A stretch of 64,000 bases of DNA. Source: Cyclobacteriaceae bacterium (lineage in GTDB: Bacteria; Bacteroidota; Bacteroidia; Cytophagales; Cyclobacteriaceae). Positions 17,537 to 25,638 of the stretch are shown piece after piece. Below the pieces are notes generated by a model. It ran no database searches. It had not been told where the DNA came from and saw only the letters and a program-made list of their open reading frames with translations. The stretch lies in the NCBI GenBank assembly GCA_030584025.1, contig CP129487.1, forward strand, positions 558,001 through 622,000. Reading direction: 5' to 3'. Both the position numbers and the translations under genes were made by a program. How positions within the stretch are numbered: position 1 is the first letter of the stretch; each line of letters opens with the position of its first letter.

Positions 17537-19180
17537 ATGAGAGCCTTAGTTTTGTTATTCTTTGTTGTCCTGATCGTTCCGGTTTTTTCTCAACCATCTG
17601 AGCGACCTAAACTCGTTGTTGGTATTATGGTGGATCAGATGCGTCAGGAATACCTGTATCGGTATTGGGATAAATACGGTGATCACGGATTTAAGCGATT
17701 AGTCAACCAGGGATTTACTTTACATAACGCGCATTTCAATTATGCCCCAACGGTAACCGGTCCCGGTCACGCCTCGGTTTATACCGGCACTACACCGGCT
17801 GTTCATGGCATTATAGACAATGCGTGGTTTGATAAAGTAACCGGCAAAAGTGCCTATTGTGCTGGTGACGACACTCAGCAAACGGTTGGAAGCGAAACAA
17901 CTTCTGTTGGTAAAATGTCGCCTCATCGCATGCTTACTACCACCATTACGGATGAGTTGAAGCTGGCCACACAGAAGCGTTCAAAAGTTATCGGTATTTC
18001 ATTTAAGGATCGGGGTTCTGTTTTACCTGCCGGTCATTTGGCGGATGCAGCGTATTGGTATGATGGCAGTACCGGTCGGTTTGTGACCAGCACCTACTAC
18101 ATGAGCAAATTGCCGGCATGGACAGAAAAATTTAATAGCCTGAATTTGGCCGACAAATATTTGTCAGGAACCTGGAATACATTACTCCCGATTGATCAGT
18201 ACACCGAAAGCGGACCAGACGTAAGTCCGTATGAAGGTAAGTTGGGTGAAAATAAATCTACGTTCCCCTATGATCTCAGCGCACTTAGAAAAACCAACGG
18301 AAACTTTAATCTCCTCTCACAAACACCGTTCGCCAACGATTACCTCACCGAATTTTTTAAAGCCGTTATTGATGGCGAGAAAATGGGCAGCGGCAAGGAC
18401 ACAGATTTTTTGGCTATTTCGTATTCAGCGCCTGATATTATCGGGCATCGTGTTAGTCCTCAGTCGGTTGAAGTGCAAGATGTGTACATGCGTTTGGATA
18501 AGAACATTGAAGACCTGTTGAAAAAACTCGATCAAACAGTTGGGGCAGGAAATTACCTGGTGTTTTTAACTACCGATCATGGCGTAGCAGAAGTTCCACA
18601 GTATTTAGCAGATAACAAAGTGCCTGCCGGCTACATCCGTTCGAGTCAGTTGGGTGCAGAATTAAAAGAGTTACTCAATCAATATTTTCCTGATCGTGAA
18701 ATTATCCGGTCTTTTTCAGGAGATCAGATTTTTTTTAATCATGAAGCGTTTAGTACCGATCCGCGTTCTGGTGGTGTTGAGTTGATGTTGGCCACTGAAA
18801 TCGTTTCTAACTTTCTAATGCAGCAAAAAGGTATTGCCAATGTATTTACCCGCCAGCAGTTGCGCATGGGCGATTTTAATGAGGGTGGAATCAAGGGAAT
18901 GTCCATTCGAGGATATCACCCGAAGCGCAGCGGTGATCTGGTAGTGGTGTTGGAACCCGGTTGGTTTGAAAGCAGTCGCATTCAGGGCACTACGCACGGC
19001 TCGCCCTATAGCTATGATACGCACGCACCCATTATTTTCTTTGGTAAGGGGATCAAGCAAGGGTCATCCGTTCAATATCATACCATTACCGATATCGCGC
19101 CAACGCTATCCATGTTACTGAAAATAAAATTCCCCAACGGCTGCTCGGGGCAACCCATTGGGGAATTGTTTGAGAAGTAG
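17537..19180 (+). CDS. pafA: PafA-type alkaline phosphatase
   Basis: The 547-aa protein has a signal peptide (about residues 1-18) and one alkaline phosphatase superfamily domain. Its active site matches Elizabethkingia PafA by residue and spacing: nucleophile Thr74 in TVTGPGHAS (Thr79 in PafA), Asn95 in IDNAWFD (Asn100), and Lys157/Arg159 in SFKDRGSV (Lys162/Arg164). Asp33 in MVDQ and the later TTDHG and DTHAP motifs supply zinc ligands. This points to a periplasmic phosphomonoesterase for broad phosphate scavenging and argues against a phosphodiesterase role. The last 50 nt of the gene contain a 10-bp inverted repeat that probably terminates the convergent transporter gene. Confidence 0.9.
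   Translation: MRALVLLFFVVLIVPVFSQPSERPKLVVGIMVDQMRQEYLYRYWDKYGDHGFKRLVNQGFTLHNAHFNYAPTVTGPGHASVYTGTTPAVHGIIDNAWFDKVTGKSAYCAGDDTQQTVGSETTSVGKMSPHRMLTTTITDELKLATQKRSKVIGISFKDRGSVLPAGHLADAAYWYDGSTGRFVTSTYYMSKLPAWTEKFNSLNLADKYLSGTWNTLLPIDQYTESGPDVSPYEGKLGENKSTFPYDLSALRKTNGNFNLLSQTPFANDYLTEFFKAVIDGEKMGSGKDTDFLAISYSAPDIIGHRVSPQSVEVQDVYMRLDKNIEDLLKKLDQTVGAGNYLVFLTTDHGVAEVPQYLADNKVPAGYIRSSQLGAELKELLNQYFPDREIIRSFSGDQIFFNHEAFSTDPRSGGVELMLATEIVSNFLMQQKGIANVFTRQQLRMGDFNEGGIKGMSIRGYHPKRSGDLVVVLEPGWFESSRIQGTTHGSPYSYDTHAPIIFFGKGIKQGSSVQYHTITDIAPTLSMLLKIKFPNGCSGQPIGELFEK
19117..19167 (-). terminator. Terminator of the NSS transporter inside the pafA coding end
   Basis: AATTCCCCAA (19128-19137) and TTGGGGAATT (19158-19167) are perfect 10-bp arms with a 20-nt loop. 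Read on the minus strand the stem starts 21 nt after the transporter stop and is followed by a T-rich run (19127-19117). On the plus strand it is coding sequence with no T-run. Confidence 0.55.
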
Positions 19181-19188
19181 GTGTAGGA

Positions 19189-20589
19189 TTATGTTCCGGC
19201 AAACACGCCAAATACGCCTATCATATTCAGTAACACCACTAAAATAACAAGCGGGCATACGTAGCGGATGAAGAATATCCACAACTGCATGGCGGTTAAA
19301 CCACCGATTATTTTCTTTTCGAATACCGGGGCACCGATACCAATTTCGGCTGCCAGTTTCTTGACATCCATTACCCAACCGGTATAGATACAGGTCATCA
19401 AAGCAACTACCACAATAAATAGACCTCCCCATAGTGCATCCATAATGTCAAGGAAACCGGTTTTGGTTGAGCCGAAAATATCTATCGACATTTCGGTAAA
19501 TAATTTAGATGCGCCACCTGATAGGGCAGAAGGTATACCTACAAGAAAAGCGAGTATACCTACCGTCCACGCAGCCTTTTTCCTACTCCATTTCTTCTCG
19601 TCAATCAAATAAGAGGCTGGTACTTCAATCATGGAAATGGATGAAGTTAACGCAGCTACACACAGCAACAGGAAGAAGGAAGCACCAACAATATTTCCAC
19701 CGGCAGGAATCGAATTAAATACTTCAGGCAACACTTGGAACACAAGAGCAGTGCCTTGCGCGGGATCTTTACCAAAAGCAAATACAGCAGGGAAAATCAT
19801 CAAACCGGCAAGCAAAGCTACGCCAGTATCCATCAACCCAATCCACACGCCACTGGTTACAATGTTATTGCTCTTGGGCAAGTAAGAACCATAGGTGATG
19901 AGAATTCCCCAACCAACCGAAAGCGAAAAGAAAGCCTGACCGAGTGCGGCCAAGACTACCTGTCCATCAATTTTACTGAAGTCGGGAGTGAGGTAATAGC
20001 GTACACCTTCCATAGCGCCAGGGAGTGTTAAGCTGCGCAGCATCACCAGAAATACCAATAAAAACAAAACAGGCATCAAAACCTTTGATGCCTTTTCAAT
20101 TCCACCGGAAACACCACCCAATACAATCAGGATGGTAACCAGCATGAATACCGCAAAGAAAGGAATTACGTAAGTAGGGTTTGCCTGAAACGTTTGGAAG
20201 TCTTTAATAAAATCAGTGAACTCGCTGATAATATAACCGATCGTCCATCCGGCAATAACGCTATAGTAACTTAATACAAAGAAGCTCACAAGCAGCGCCA
20301 ATACTGCACCACTGGCCATCCAGAATTTATTGGCTCCCGTATTTTTAAAAGCACCGATAGTGTTTTTTCCGGTTAACCGACCGAAGGCAACTTCATTATA
20401 AATAAGTGGCAAGCCGATTAGCAAAACACATAAAATGTACACAAACACAAAAGCACCACCACCATTTTGACCAGTGATGTATGGGAAACGCCAGATATTA
20501 CCCAAGCCAACAGCAGAACCAGCTGCGGCCATGATAAAGCCGAATTTGGAGCCCCATTGTCCGCGATTATCAGAAGATTGTAACGACAT
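19189..20589 (-). CDS. Sodium-dependent transporter, NSS (SLC6/LeuT) family
   Basis: The 466-aa membrane protein has the NSS start pattern GSAVGLGNIWRFPYITGQNG in the first transmembrane helix, where sodium and the substrate carboxylate or amine bind, followed by GGGAFVFVYI. About 11 or 12 membrane segments are expected, as in LeuT. It should import an amino acid or a related amine with sodium; the exact substrate cannot be read. The C-terminus is short, without the long tail of animal homologues. It is monocistronic. Upstream a TACAATTTG sequence (minus strand) is close to the -7 consensus but has one extra spacer base. Confidence 0.9.
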   Translation of the reverse strand: MSLQSSDNRGQWGSKFGFIMAAAGSAVGLGNIWRFPYITGQNGGGAFVFVYILCVLLIGLPLIYNEVAFGRLTGKNTIGAFKNTGANKFWMASGAVLALLVSFFVLSYYSVIAGWTIGYIISEFTDFIKDFQTFQANPTYVIPFFAVFMLVTILIVLGGVSGGIEKASKVLMPVLFLLVFLVMLRSLTLPGAMEGVRYYLTPDFSKIDGQVVLAALGQAFFSLSVGWGILITYGSYLPKSNNIVTSGVWIGLMDTGVALLAGLMIFPAVFAFGKDPAQGTALVFQVLPEVFNSIPAGGNIVGASFFLLLCVAALTSSISMIEVPASYLIDEKKWSRKKAAWTVGILAFLVGIPSALSGGASKLFTEMSIDIFGSTKTGFLDIMDALWGGLFIVVVALMTCIYTGWVMDVKKLAAEIGIGAPVFEKKIIGGLTAMQLWIFFIRYVCPLVILVVLLNMIGVFGVFAGT

Positions 20590-20774
20590 ATACAGTTAGG
20601 ATTTAAAGGGCGACAAATTGTAAAATTTAATTGATTACGCAAAGGTTAAGGTTGTTTTATATCATAGTACATTTTTGGATAAGTATCTCGATACCAGGTA
20701 AATCATTCGCTTACTTCTGCATTCTGAACGAGAAAGAGCAACCTTGCTGTAGCAGTACAGAAGTGTGTCTGAAT

Positions 20775-21671
20775 TTAAGTGTGGAGTTGCTGTTTCAGCA
20801 CAGCTAGTCCTTCTTCAAAACTTTTGGGTGCGTATCCCAAATCACGAATAGCTTTATCCAGGATAAATCCAGTCTTCAATGGCCTGCGTGCAGGTTGCTT
20901 GAATTGCGTTGAGTCGGTTGGGTTGACCAGGGATTCATTCAACTTAAAAAACCGAGCCGTTTTTATGGCAATATCAAAAGGACTTAAAAAATCCTTTCCG
21001 GAGATATGGTAAATGCCTGTAGCTTTTTTCTTTGCTGCCAGCCAGCAACCCATCGCCAAGTCTTCGGCCAATGTGGGTGTGCGCCATTGATCATTTACCA
21101 CATTAATGGTTTTTCCTTCTTCCAGACTTTTCTTTACCCACAACACAATGTTCGATCGGCTCATATCGGTAGAAACTCCATACACCAAAACCGTTCGCAG
21201 AATGCACCACGATATGTTGCTTTCCTGAATGATTTTTTCTGCCGCAAGCTTACTTTCTCCGTAAAAGTTTACCGGAGCGGGGATTGCTGTTTCATCTAGT
21301 GGACCTTCCTTGCCATCGAAAATAAAATCGGTGGAAACGTGGATGAGATGAGCGTGGTGTTGTTTGCAAGCCTCAACTAAGTACTGAACAGCTGTTACAT
21401 TCGCTTGCCAACAAGCTTCCTGTTCTGTTTCGCAGCGATCAACATTGGTCATGGCTGCGGTGTTGATGATTACATCGGGTTTTGTATGAGCAAGGACTTC
21501 ATTTACCTGTTCCTGATTGGAAATATCCAACAACTGAAATTCACCTTTCACCAATGGAAGCACCAATGGCCGATGAGCCGTTGCTACAAGTTGTACATCA
21601 GGTTGTTGTTGCAACAGGGTAATCAGCTTTTGGCCGAGTAAACCGTTGGCACCGGTAATCAGTATCTTCAT
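20775..21671 (-). CDS. RmlD-like sugar-nucleotide reductase (SDR family)
   Basis: The start at 21671 (MKILITGANG) gives 298 aa with the Rossmann motif TGANGLLGQ right at the N-terminus. A longer frame adds 14 residues that overlap the upstream gene and is unlikely. The catalytic pattern includes STDFIFDG and YGESK (Tyr and Lys). The family reduces dTDP-4-dehydrorhamnose to dTDP-L-rhamnose, but other SDR reductases share the pattern and no rmlABC genes are nearby, so the substrate is uncertain. The start is 1 nt beyond the stop of the cyclophilin gene, so the two are translationally linked in an operon. Confidence 0.8.
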   Translation of the reverse strand: MKILITGANGLLGQKLITLLQQQPDVQLVATAHRPLVLPLVKGEFQLLDISNQEQVNEVLAHTKPDVIINTAAMTNVDRCETEQEACWQANVTAVQYLVEACKQHHAHLIHVSTDFIFDGKEGPLDETAIPAPVNFYGESKLAAEKIIQESNISWCILRTVLVYGVSTDMSRSNIVLWVKKSLEEGKTINVVNDQWRTPTLAEDLAMGCWLAAKKKATGIYHISGKDFLSPFDIAIKTARFFKLNESLVNPTDSTQFKQPARRPLKTGFILDKAIRDLGYAPKSFEEGLAVLKQQLHT

Positions 21672-21672
21672 C

Positions 21673-22554
21673 CTACTTGCTTTCGGGGTATTTGTATCCG
21701 TAGGTTTTTTCAATTTTGTTCTTGCTCATCTCTTCCACGGTAACTACCATGGGCACATCCACAACTGGCCTGTCGCCCGGGCCTTTTTGCACCGCAGCAA
21801 TTTTATCGATCACATCAAGCCCTTGAATCACTTTACCGAAAACCGTATAGTCGCCATCCAGATGCGGAGCCCCGCCCACTTCTTTGTATCGGGTGCGCTG
21901 AGCTTCGGTAAAGGAAAATGGTTTGTATTCGGGTTGAAATTTTATGATTAGTGTATCCGCGTGTTCAAAGAATGAGCCAAGCCACGCGCCATCACCGGCA
22001 CGTTGTTTGGCAATTACTTCTTCACGAATTGATTCACATTCGGGCATAAACAATACTTCACGCAGGCATGTATTCTTCTTGTTATACTGGATACTTTGTT
22101 CCAGTTGTGTCAACTCTTCATCGGTGTATTTTTTTCCTTGAACAATATAAAACTGACTGCCACTGCTGGCTTTTTTCGGGTTGGCCGTATCGCCTAATCG
22201 TGCTGCCGAGAAGGCACCCTTCTCGTGAAAATATTGCGGAACAAATTCAGCATCAATCGTATAGCCCGGTCCGCCCGAACCCAATGCCTGCCCCGGCTCT
22301 GCATTTTTTGAATTCGGATCACCGCCCTGAATCATAAATTCTTCAATCACCCGGTGGAACAGCAAACTATCGTAGAATTTTTCCTGAGCGAGCTTTACAA
22401 AGTTTTCCTTGTGCTTGGGTGTTTCATCGTACAGAATGGCCACCATATCGCCATAGCTGGTTTTAATGGTGATTACGTAATCGCGACCTTTTTTCTGTGC
22501 GCAACTGTTTAAGAAGAACGAAAATAAAATCAGGAAGGTTAATAATCGATTCAT
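21673..22554 (-). CDS. Lipoprotein peptidylprolyl isomerase (cyclophilin)
   Basis: The start at 22554 gives 293 aa with a lipoprotein signal ending FFLNSC (Cys18); the longer frame hides this signal. The cyclophilin fold shows FHRVIEEFMIQGGDP and SSGSQFYIVQGKKY, then an insertion of about 90 residues, then the closing segment HLDGDYTVFGKVIQGLDVID. It should speed prolyl isomerisation during folding of periplasmic or outer-membrane proteins. The insertion (KYTDEELTQLEQ onwards) is common in Bacteroidota cyclophilin lipoproteins and has no known function. It lies 58 nt downstream of holB and directly upstream of the RmlD-like gene. Confidence 0.9.
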   Translation of the reverse strand: MNRLLTFLILFSFFLNSCAQKKGRDYVITIKTSYGDMVAILYDETPKHKENFVKLAQEKFYDSLLFHRVIEEFMIQGGDPNSKNAEPGQALGSGGPGYTIDAEFVPQYFHEKGAFSAARLGDTANPKKASSGSQFYIVQGKKYTDEELTQLEQSIQYNKKNTCLREVLFMPECESIREEVIAKQRAGDGAWLGSFFEHADTLIIKFQPEYKPFSFTEAQRTRYKEVGGAPHLDGDYTVFGKVIQGLDVIDKIAAVQKGPGDRPVVDVPMVVTVEEMSKNKIEKTYGYKYPESK

Positions 22555-22612
22555 ACCAAGCGATGGTTTAATAAGGGCGTAAAAATAAGAATTTGAGTAA
22601 TGCAAAAAGTAG

Positions 22613-23734
22613 CTATGAATTAAACGCTTTAGAAATTTTAAGCGATAAATCCATAAAAATCATTTTCGGGCTGCCATTCCGTTCCAGGTGGTAACTGGCT
22701 TCGCTGATCAGTTTGGCGCTATAATCTACTCGGGCCAGGTTCATGACTTTGGAAAAGTCTTGTACAAATTTCAGTTCTTCTCCGCGTGAGCGCTGAATGG
22801 TCGTGGCACCTCCCAGTTGAAGCAGTACTTCGCGCATCATGTTCAGGCTGTATTGCAACATGTTACGTTGATGCAGTTTATCCAGTCCGTGAAAATCATC
22901 AGCAAAAGAAACCAACTGAGCAAAATTCATTTTAAAACATGCGCGCATCCATTCGGCAAAACGTTGGGCCTGGTCATCTTCTTCATCGTCTTCGCATAGT
23001 GCCAAAGCCAGGTTTAAATTGCCTTCAGCCTGACGAGCGATAACGGATGCTTTTTTTGCTTCAATATTCTGGGCCATCAGTTGTGATTCGATCTCTTCAT
23101 CAGTCAGTAGTGACACAGAAATAATTTGCGTACGGGAAATTATGGTAGGTAATAATTGATCAGCAGCATTGCTTACCAACAGGAAGTAGGTATGCGGTGC
23201 AGGCTCTTCCAGAATTTTCAGAATTCCGTTTGCTGCTGACGGATGCATTTTTTCCGGCTGCCAGATGATCATTACCTTGACCTGGCTTTCAAACGGTTTG
23301 AGTGAAAGCGTTTTTATTATCTCCCGACTTTCTTCCCGTGAGATCAGTGCTTGTTTGTTTTCTCCTCCGTAAAATTCAGTCCAGGCATCAAGATTAGCAT
23401 AGGGTTGTGTTAATAAAAACTCGCGCCATTGTTTCAGAATATCAGACTTAAAGCGTTCTTCATCTTTATCGCCTTTAACATTGCTGAGCGGAAATACAAA
23501 ATGCGTATCCGGATGAATAAATTTCAAACTCTTGCGGCAGGCTGCGCATTCACCACAAGCGTCATCACCTTTTTGTTCGCAATGCAAATACGTGGCATAG
23601 GCAAGCGCCAGGGGTAAATTCAACGCGCCCTCAGCTCCAGCAAAAAGTTGGGCATGAGCCGCATGTCCGTTTTTTACGGATTCAACCAAAAGAGATTTGA
23701 CTTCAACTAAGCCAGGAATGAAGGAGAAGTTCAT
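22613..23734 (-). CDS. holB: DNA polymerase III delta prime subunit
   Basis: The start at 23734 (MNFSFIPGL) gives 373 aa; the 40 extra residues of the longer frame overlap the small upstream gene and look non-coding. The AAA+ fold shows AHAQLFAGAEG, the zinc cluster in CEQKGDDACGECAACRKS and the sensor region SNAADQLLPTIISRTQI. The SRT motif with a degenerate Walker A (GAEGALN) is typical of delta prime, which acts in the clamp loader without hydrolysing ATP. It is the third gene of a compact minus-strand operon, 2 nt after the 68-aa membrane protein. Confidence 0.9.
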   Translation of the reverse strand: MNFSFIPGLVEVKSLLVESVKNGHAAHAQLFAGAEGALNLPLALAYATYLHCEQKGDDACGECAACRKSLKFIHPDTHFVFPLSNVKGDKDEERFKSDILKQWREFLLTQPYANLDAWTEFYGGENKQALISREESREIIKTLSLKPFESQVKVMIIWQPEKMHPSAANGILKILEEPAPHTYFLLVSNAADQLLPTIISRTQIISVSLLTDEEIESQLMAQNIEAKKASVIARQAEGNLNLALALCEDDEEDDQAQRFAEWMRACFKMNFAQLVSFADDFHGLDKLHQRNMLQYSLNMMREVLLQLGGATTIQRSRGEELKFVQDFSKVMNLARVDYSAKLISEASYHLERNGSPKMIFMDLSLKISKAFNS

Positions 23735-23736
23735 GA

Positions 23737-23943
23737 TTATAAATTCTCGTTTTGAGTTTTGTTGCTTTTGTTTTGTTGATTGAGTTTCCGAAAAAATACA
23801 ATTGACATTGTAACGAAACCAACGAACGCTACCGAAGCGAGCGTAATCCGCCATGGCTCTTTACCAATACTATTGATAAGTACGTTAAATGACCAGAAGA
23901 CCATAGGGAGCATTAGTAGTTTGGCTACGACCTGTTTCTTCAT
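23737..23943 (-). CDS. Small two-helix membrane protein
   Basis: The 68-aa protein has two hydrophobic segments (about residues 7-24 and 32-52) followed by a polar, Asn/Gln/Lys-rich tail (KLNQQNKSNKTQNENL). I do not recognise a family. It is credible as a real gene because it fits between two genes with gaps of 3 nt and 2 nt in the same direction. It probably sits in the inner membrane, and its place next to holB is likely incidental. Confidence 0.65.
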   Translation of the reverse strand: MKKQVVAKLLMLPMVFWSFNVLINSIGKEPWRITLASVAFVGFVTMSIVFFRKLNQQNKSNKTQNENL

Positions 23944-23946
23944 AAC

Positions 23947-25131
23947 TTATTTTTTCTCCCAAATCCGGTTTTGTGCCGATTGCTCAAACACGTGTTTCAA
24001 AATATTTTTTTTAATCTCATTCAACTGTACGTTCCGCCTGGCCATCACTTTGCTTGCGGTTTCAAAAGCTTTGTTTAGTTGAAAAGTAGTAAAGCCGCTG
24101 GCGCCTCCCCATGCAAAGGAGGGGATAAAGGTCCGGGGAAATCCATCTCCAAAAATATTGGCCGAGACGCCCACTACAGTTCCGGTGTTGAACATGGTGT
24201 TGATGCCGCACTTGCTGTGGTCGCCCATCATCAAGCCGCAGAACTGCAATCCGGTATCATGGAAACCACCCTTGGCGTAATTCCAGATTTTAACGTTCTC
24301 GTAATTATTTTTCAGGTTTGAGGTGTTGGTATCGGCACCGAGGTTGCACCACTCGCCCAGCACACTGTTGCCGAGAAAACCATCGTGTGCTTTGTTGCTG
24401 TATCCAAAAATTACAGAGTTGCCAATTTCGCCACCCACTTTGGAGAACGGTCCGATGGTGGTGTCACCACGCATTTTCCCGCCCATGTTCACATGCGAAC
24501 CTTCACATAATGCAAAAGGACCTTTGATCAATGCACCTTCTTGTACAACCGAATTTTTTCCCAGGTAAATCGGGCCGTCTTCGGCATTCAATACAGCTGC
24601 GCGAATTGTAACGCCTTCTTCCAGAAAGATCTGATTTTCGTTATAGGTGCGTGTGTGTTTGTCGGTTATCGGAGCAGATTTTCTTCCGGCTGTGAGGCGC
24701 TGGAAATCTGATCGTATCTGTTGTGCGTTGTGTTGAAAAATTTTCCACACTTGGTCGATCATCACCACTTCACCTGCATATTCTTGCGTAGCGGATGCGT
24801 TATTCCAATCCAATGTAGTTGAGCGAGTAGCTAAAACGTTACCTTCCTTAACGATTGTAGTGTTCAGGGGTAATTTTTGAAGGGCCGTAACCAGGGTTTC
24901 ATCCGGACAAAGTGCACCATTTATCAATAGGTTATCTGATCCTTTTTTTGCTGGAAACTTTTCTGCGAGATAGACCTCTGTCAGATAGGAAACTTCCCCA
25001 AGGTAGTGTTGCCACTTTTCGGCTATGGTAACGATGCCGATGCGGATGTTTGCAACAGGCCGCGTAAAGGTAAACGGTAATAATTGGGTTCGGATAGCAG
25101 GCTCGTCAAACAATACAATGTTCATGGGCAT
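23947..25131 (-). CDS. Putative sugar nucleotidyltransferase with left-handed beta-helix (GlmU-like)
   Basis: The 394-aa protein has an N-terminal nucleotidyltransferase-like domain starting MNIVLFDEPAIRTQLLPFTF and containing TRPVANIRIGI. A C-terminal hexapeptide-repeat domain begins near residue 185 (IFLEEGVTIRAAVLNAEDG). The usual GlmU motif GxGTRM is missing, so catalysis at the N-terminal site is doubtful. The family is conserved in Bacteroidota and often called GlmU family protein, probably acting on sugar phosphates for envelope or storage. A second start at 25125 (MNIVLFDE) fits the family better and would remove two residues. It leads the minus-strand operon with the small membrane protein and holB. 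Confidence 0.8.
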   Translation of the reverse strand: MPMNIVLFDEPAIRTQLLPFTFTRPVANIRIGIVTIAEKWQHYLGEVSYLTEVYLAEKFPAKKGSDNLLINGALCPDETLVTALQKLPLNTTIVKEGNVLATRSTTLDWNNASATQEYAGEVVMIDQVWKIFQHNAQQIRSDFQRLTAGRKSAPITDKHTRTYNENQIFLEEGVTIRAAVLNAEDGPIYLGKNSVVQEGALIKGPFALCEGSHVNMGGKMRGDTTIGPFSKVGGEIGNSVIFGYSNKAHDGFLGNSVLGEWCNLGADTNTSNLKNNYENVKIWNYAKGGFHDTGLQFCGLMMGDHSKCGINTMFNTGTVVGVSANIFGDGFPRTFIPSFAWGGASGFTTFQLNKAFETASKVMARRNVQLNEIKKNILKHVFEQSAQNRIWEKK

Positions 25132-25200
25132 AAAGATATGCGATAAAGCTTTTCTGGACCGGGATCAATTCAAAAAAGACCGTGTAAAACCGAGCAGGCT

Positions 25201-25236
25201 ATAAAAAAGAAAAGCCCCGGTGAATAACGGGGCTTT
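25201..25236 (-). terminator. Rho-independent terminator of rpmE2
   Basis: AAAGCCCCG (25211-25219) and CGGGGCTTT (25228-25236) form a perfect 9-bp stem. Read on the minus strand it is followed by TCTTTTTTAT. It lies 21 nt after the rpmE2 stop. Confidence 0.92.
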
Positions 25237-25257
25237 CATGCATATAAGAAGAAGTAA

Positions 25258-25506
25258 TTAAGATTTCTTTCCGTATTTCTTCTGGAATTTTTCCACACGA
25301 CCTGCAGTATCCACAAACAATTTCTTGCCGGTGAAGAACGGGTGCGATGCAGAACTAACTTCCACCTTTACCAAAGGGTATTCTTTGCCGTCTTCCCACT
25401 TAATCGTTTCTTTCGACTTGATGGTAGAGCGGGTCATAAATTTATAATCGCTGGAAGTATCGTGAAATACTACTTCCTTATAATCCGGGTGAATGTCCTT
25501 TTTCAT
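25258..25506 (-). CDS. rpmE2: 50S ribosomal protein L31, type B (zinc-independent)
   Basis: The 82-aa protein starts MKKDIHPDYKEVVFHDTSSD and contains SSASHPFFTGKKLFVDTAGR, both typical of type B L31. It has no Cys residues, so it is the zinc-free paralogue form. In many bacteria this form replaces zinc-binding L31 under zinc shortage; here it may be the only L31, as is common in Bacteroidota. It is a single-gene unit with a strong promoter at 25548-25577 and a strong terminator. Confidence 0.97.
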   Translation of the reverse strand: MKKDIHPDYKEVVFHDTSSDYKFMTRSTIKSKETIKWEDGKEYPLVKVEVSSASHPFFTGKKLFVDTAGRVEKFQKKYGKKS

Positions 25507-25547
25507 CGTTTTTAGCCTGTTTTGCCTCTTTTTTCGTTAAGGGACTG

Positions 25548-25577
25548 CAAAGATAGCAAGTGGCAATCTATTTTCAA
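25548..25577 (-). promoter_or_regulatory. Promoter of rpmE2 (TTG-N19-TATCTTTG)
   Basis: On the minus strand TTG (25577-25575) is followed after exactly 19 nt by TATCTTTG (25555-25548), the full Bacteroidota housekeeping promoter pattern. The transcript would start near 25544, giving a leader of about 38 nt. This is the clearest promoter in the window. Confidence 0.88.
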
Positions 25578-25638
25578 GCAGGCAGTGGCGAATTTTGGCT
25601 ATAGGTTTAACGTGCGTATTTTGCCCGTTTCCTGATCG

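Noticed and set aside
24104..24126. Inverted CCTCCCC/GGAGGGG inside the GlmU-like gene
   Set aside because: It resembles the 40234 repeat only in base content; the outer stems are absent and it lies in conserved coding sequence.
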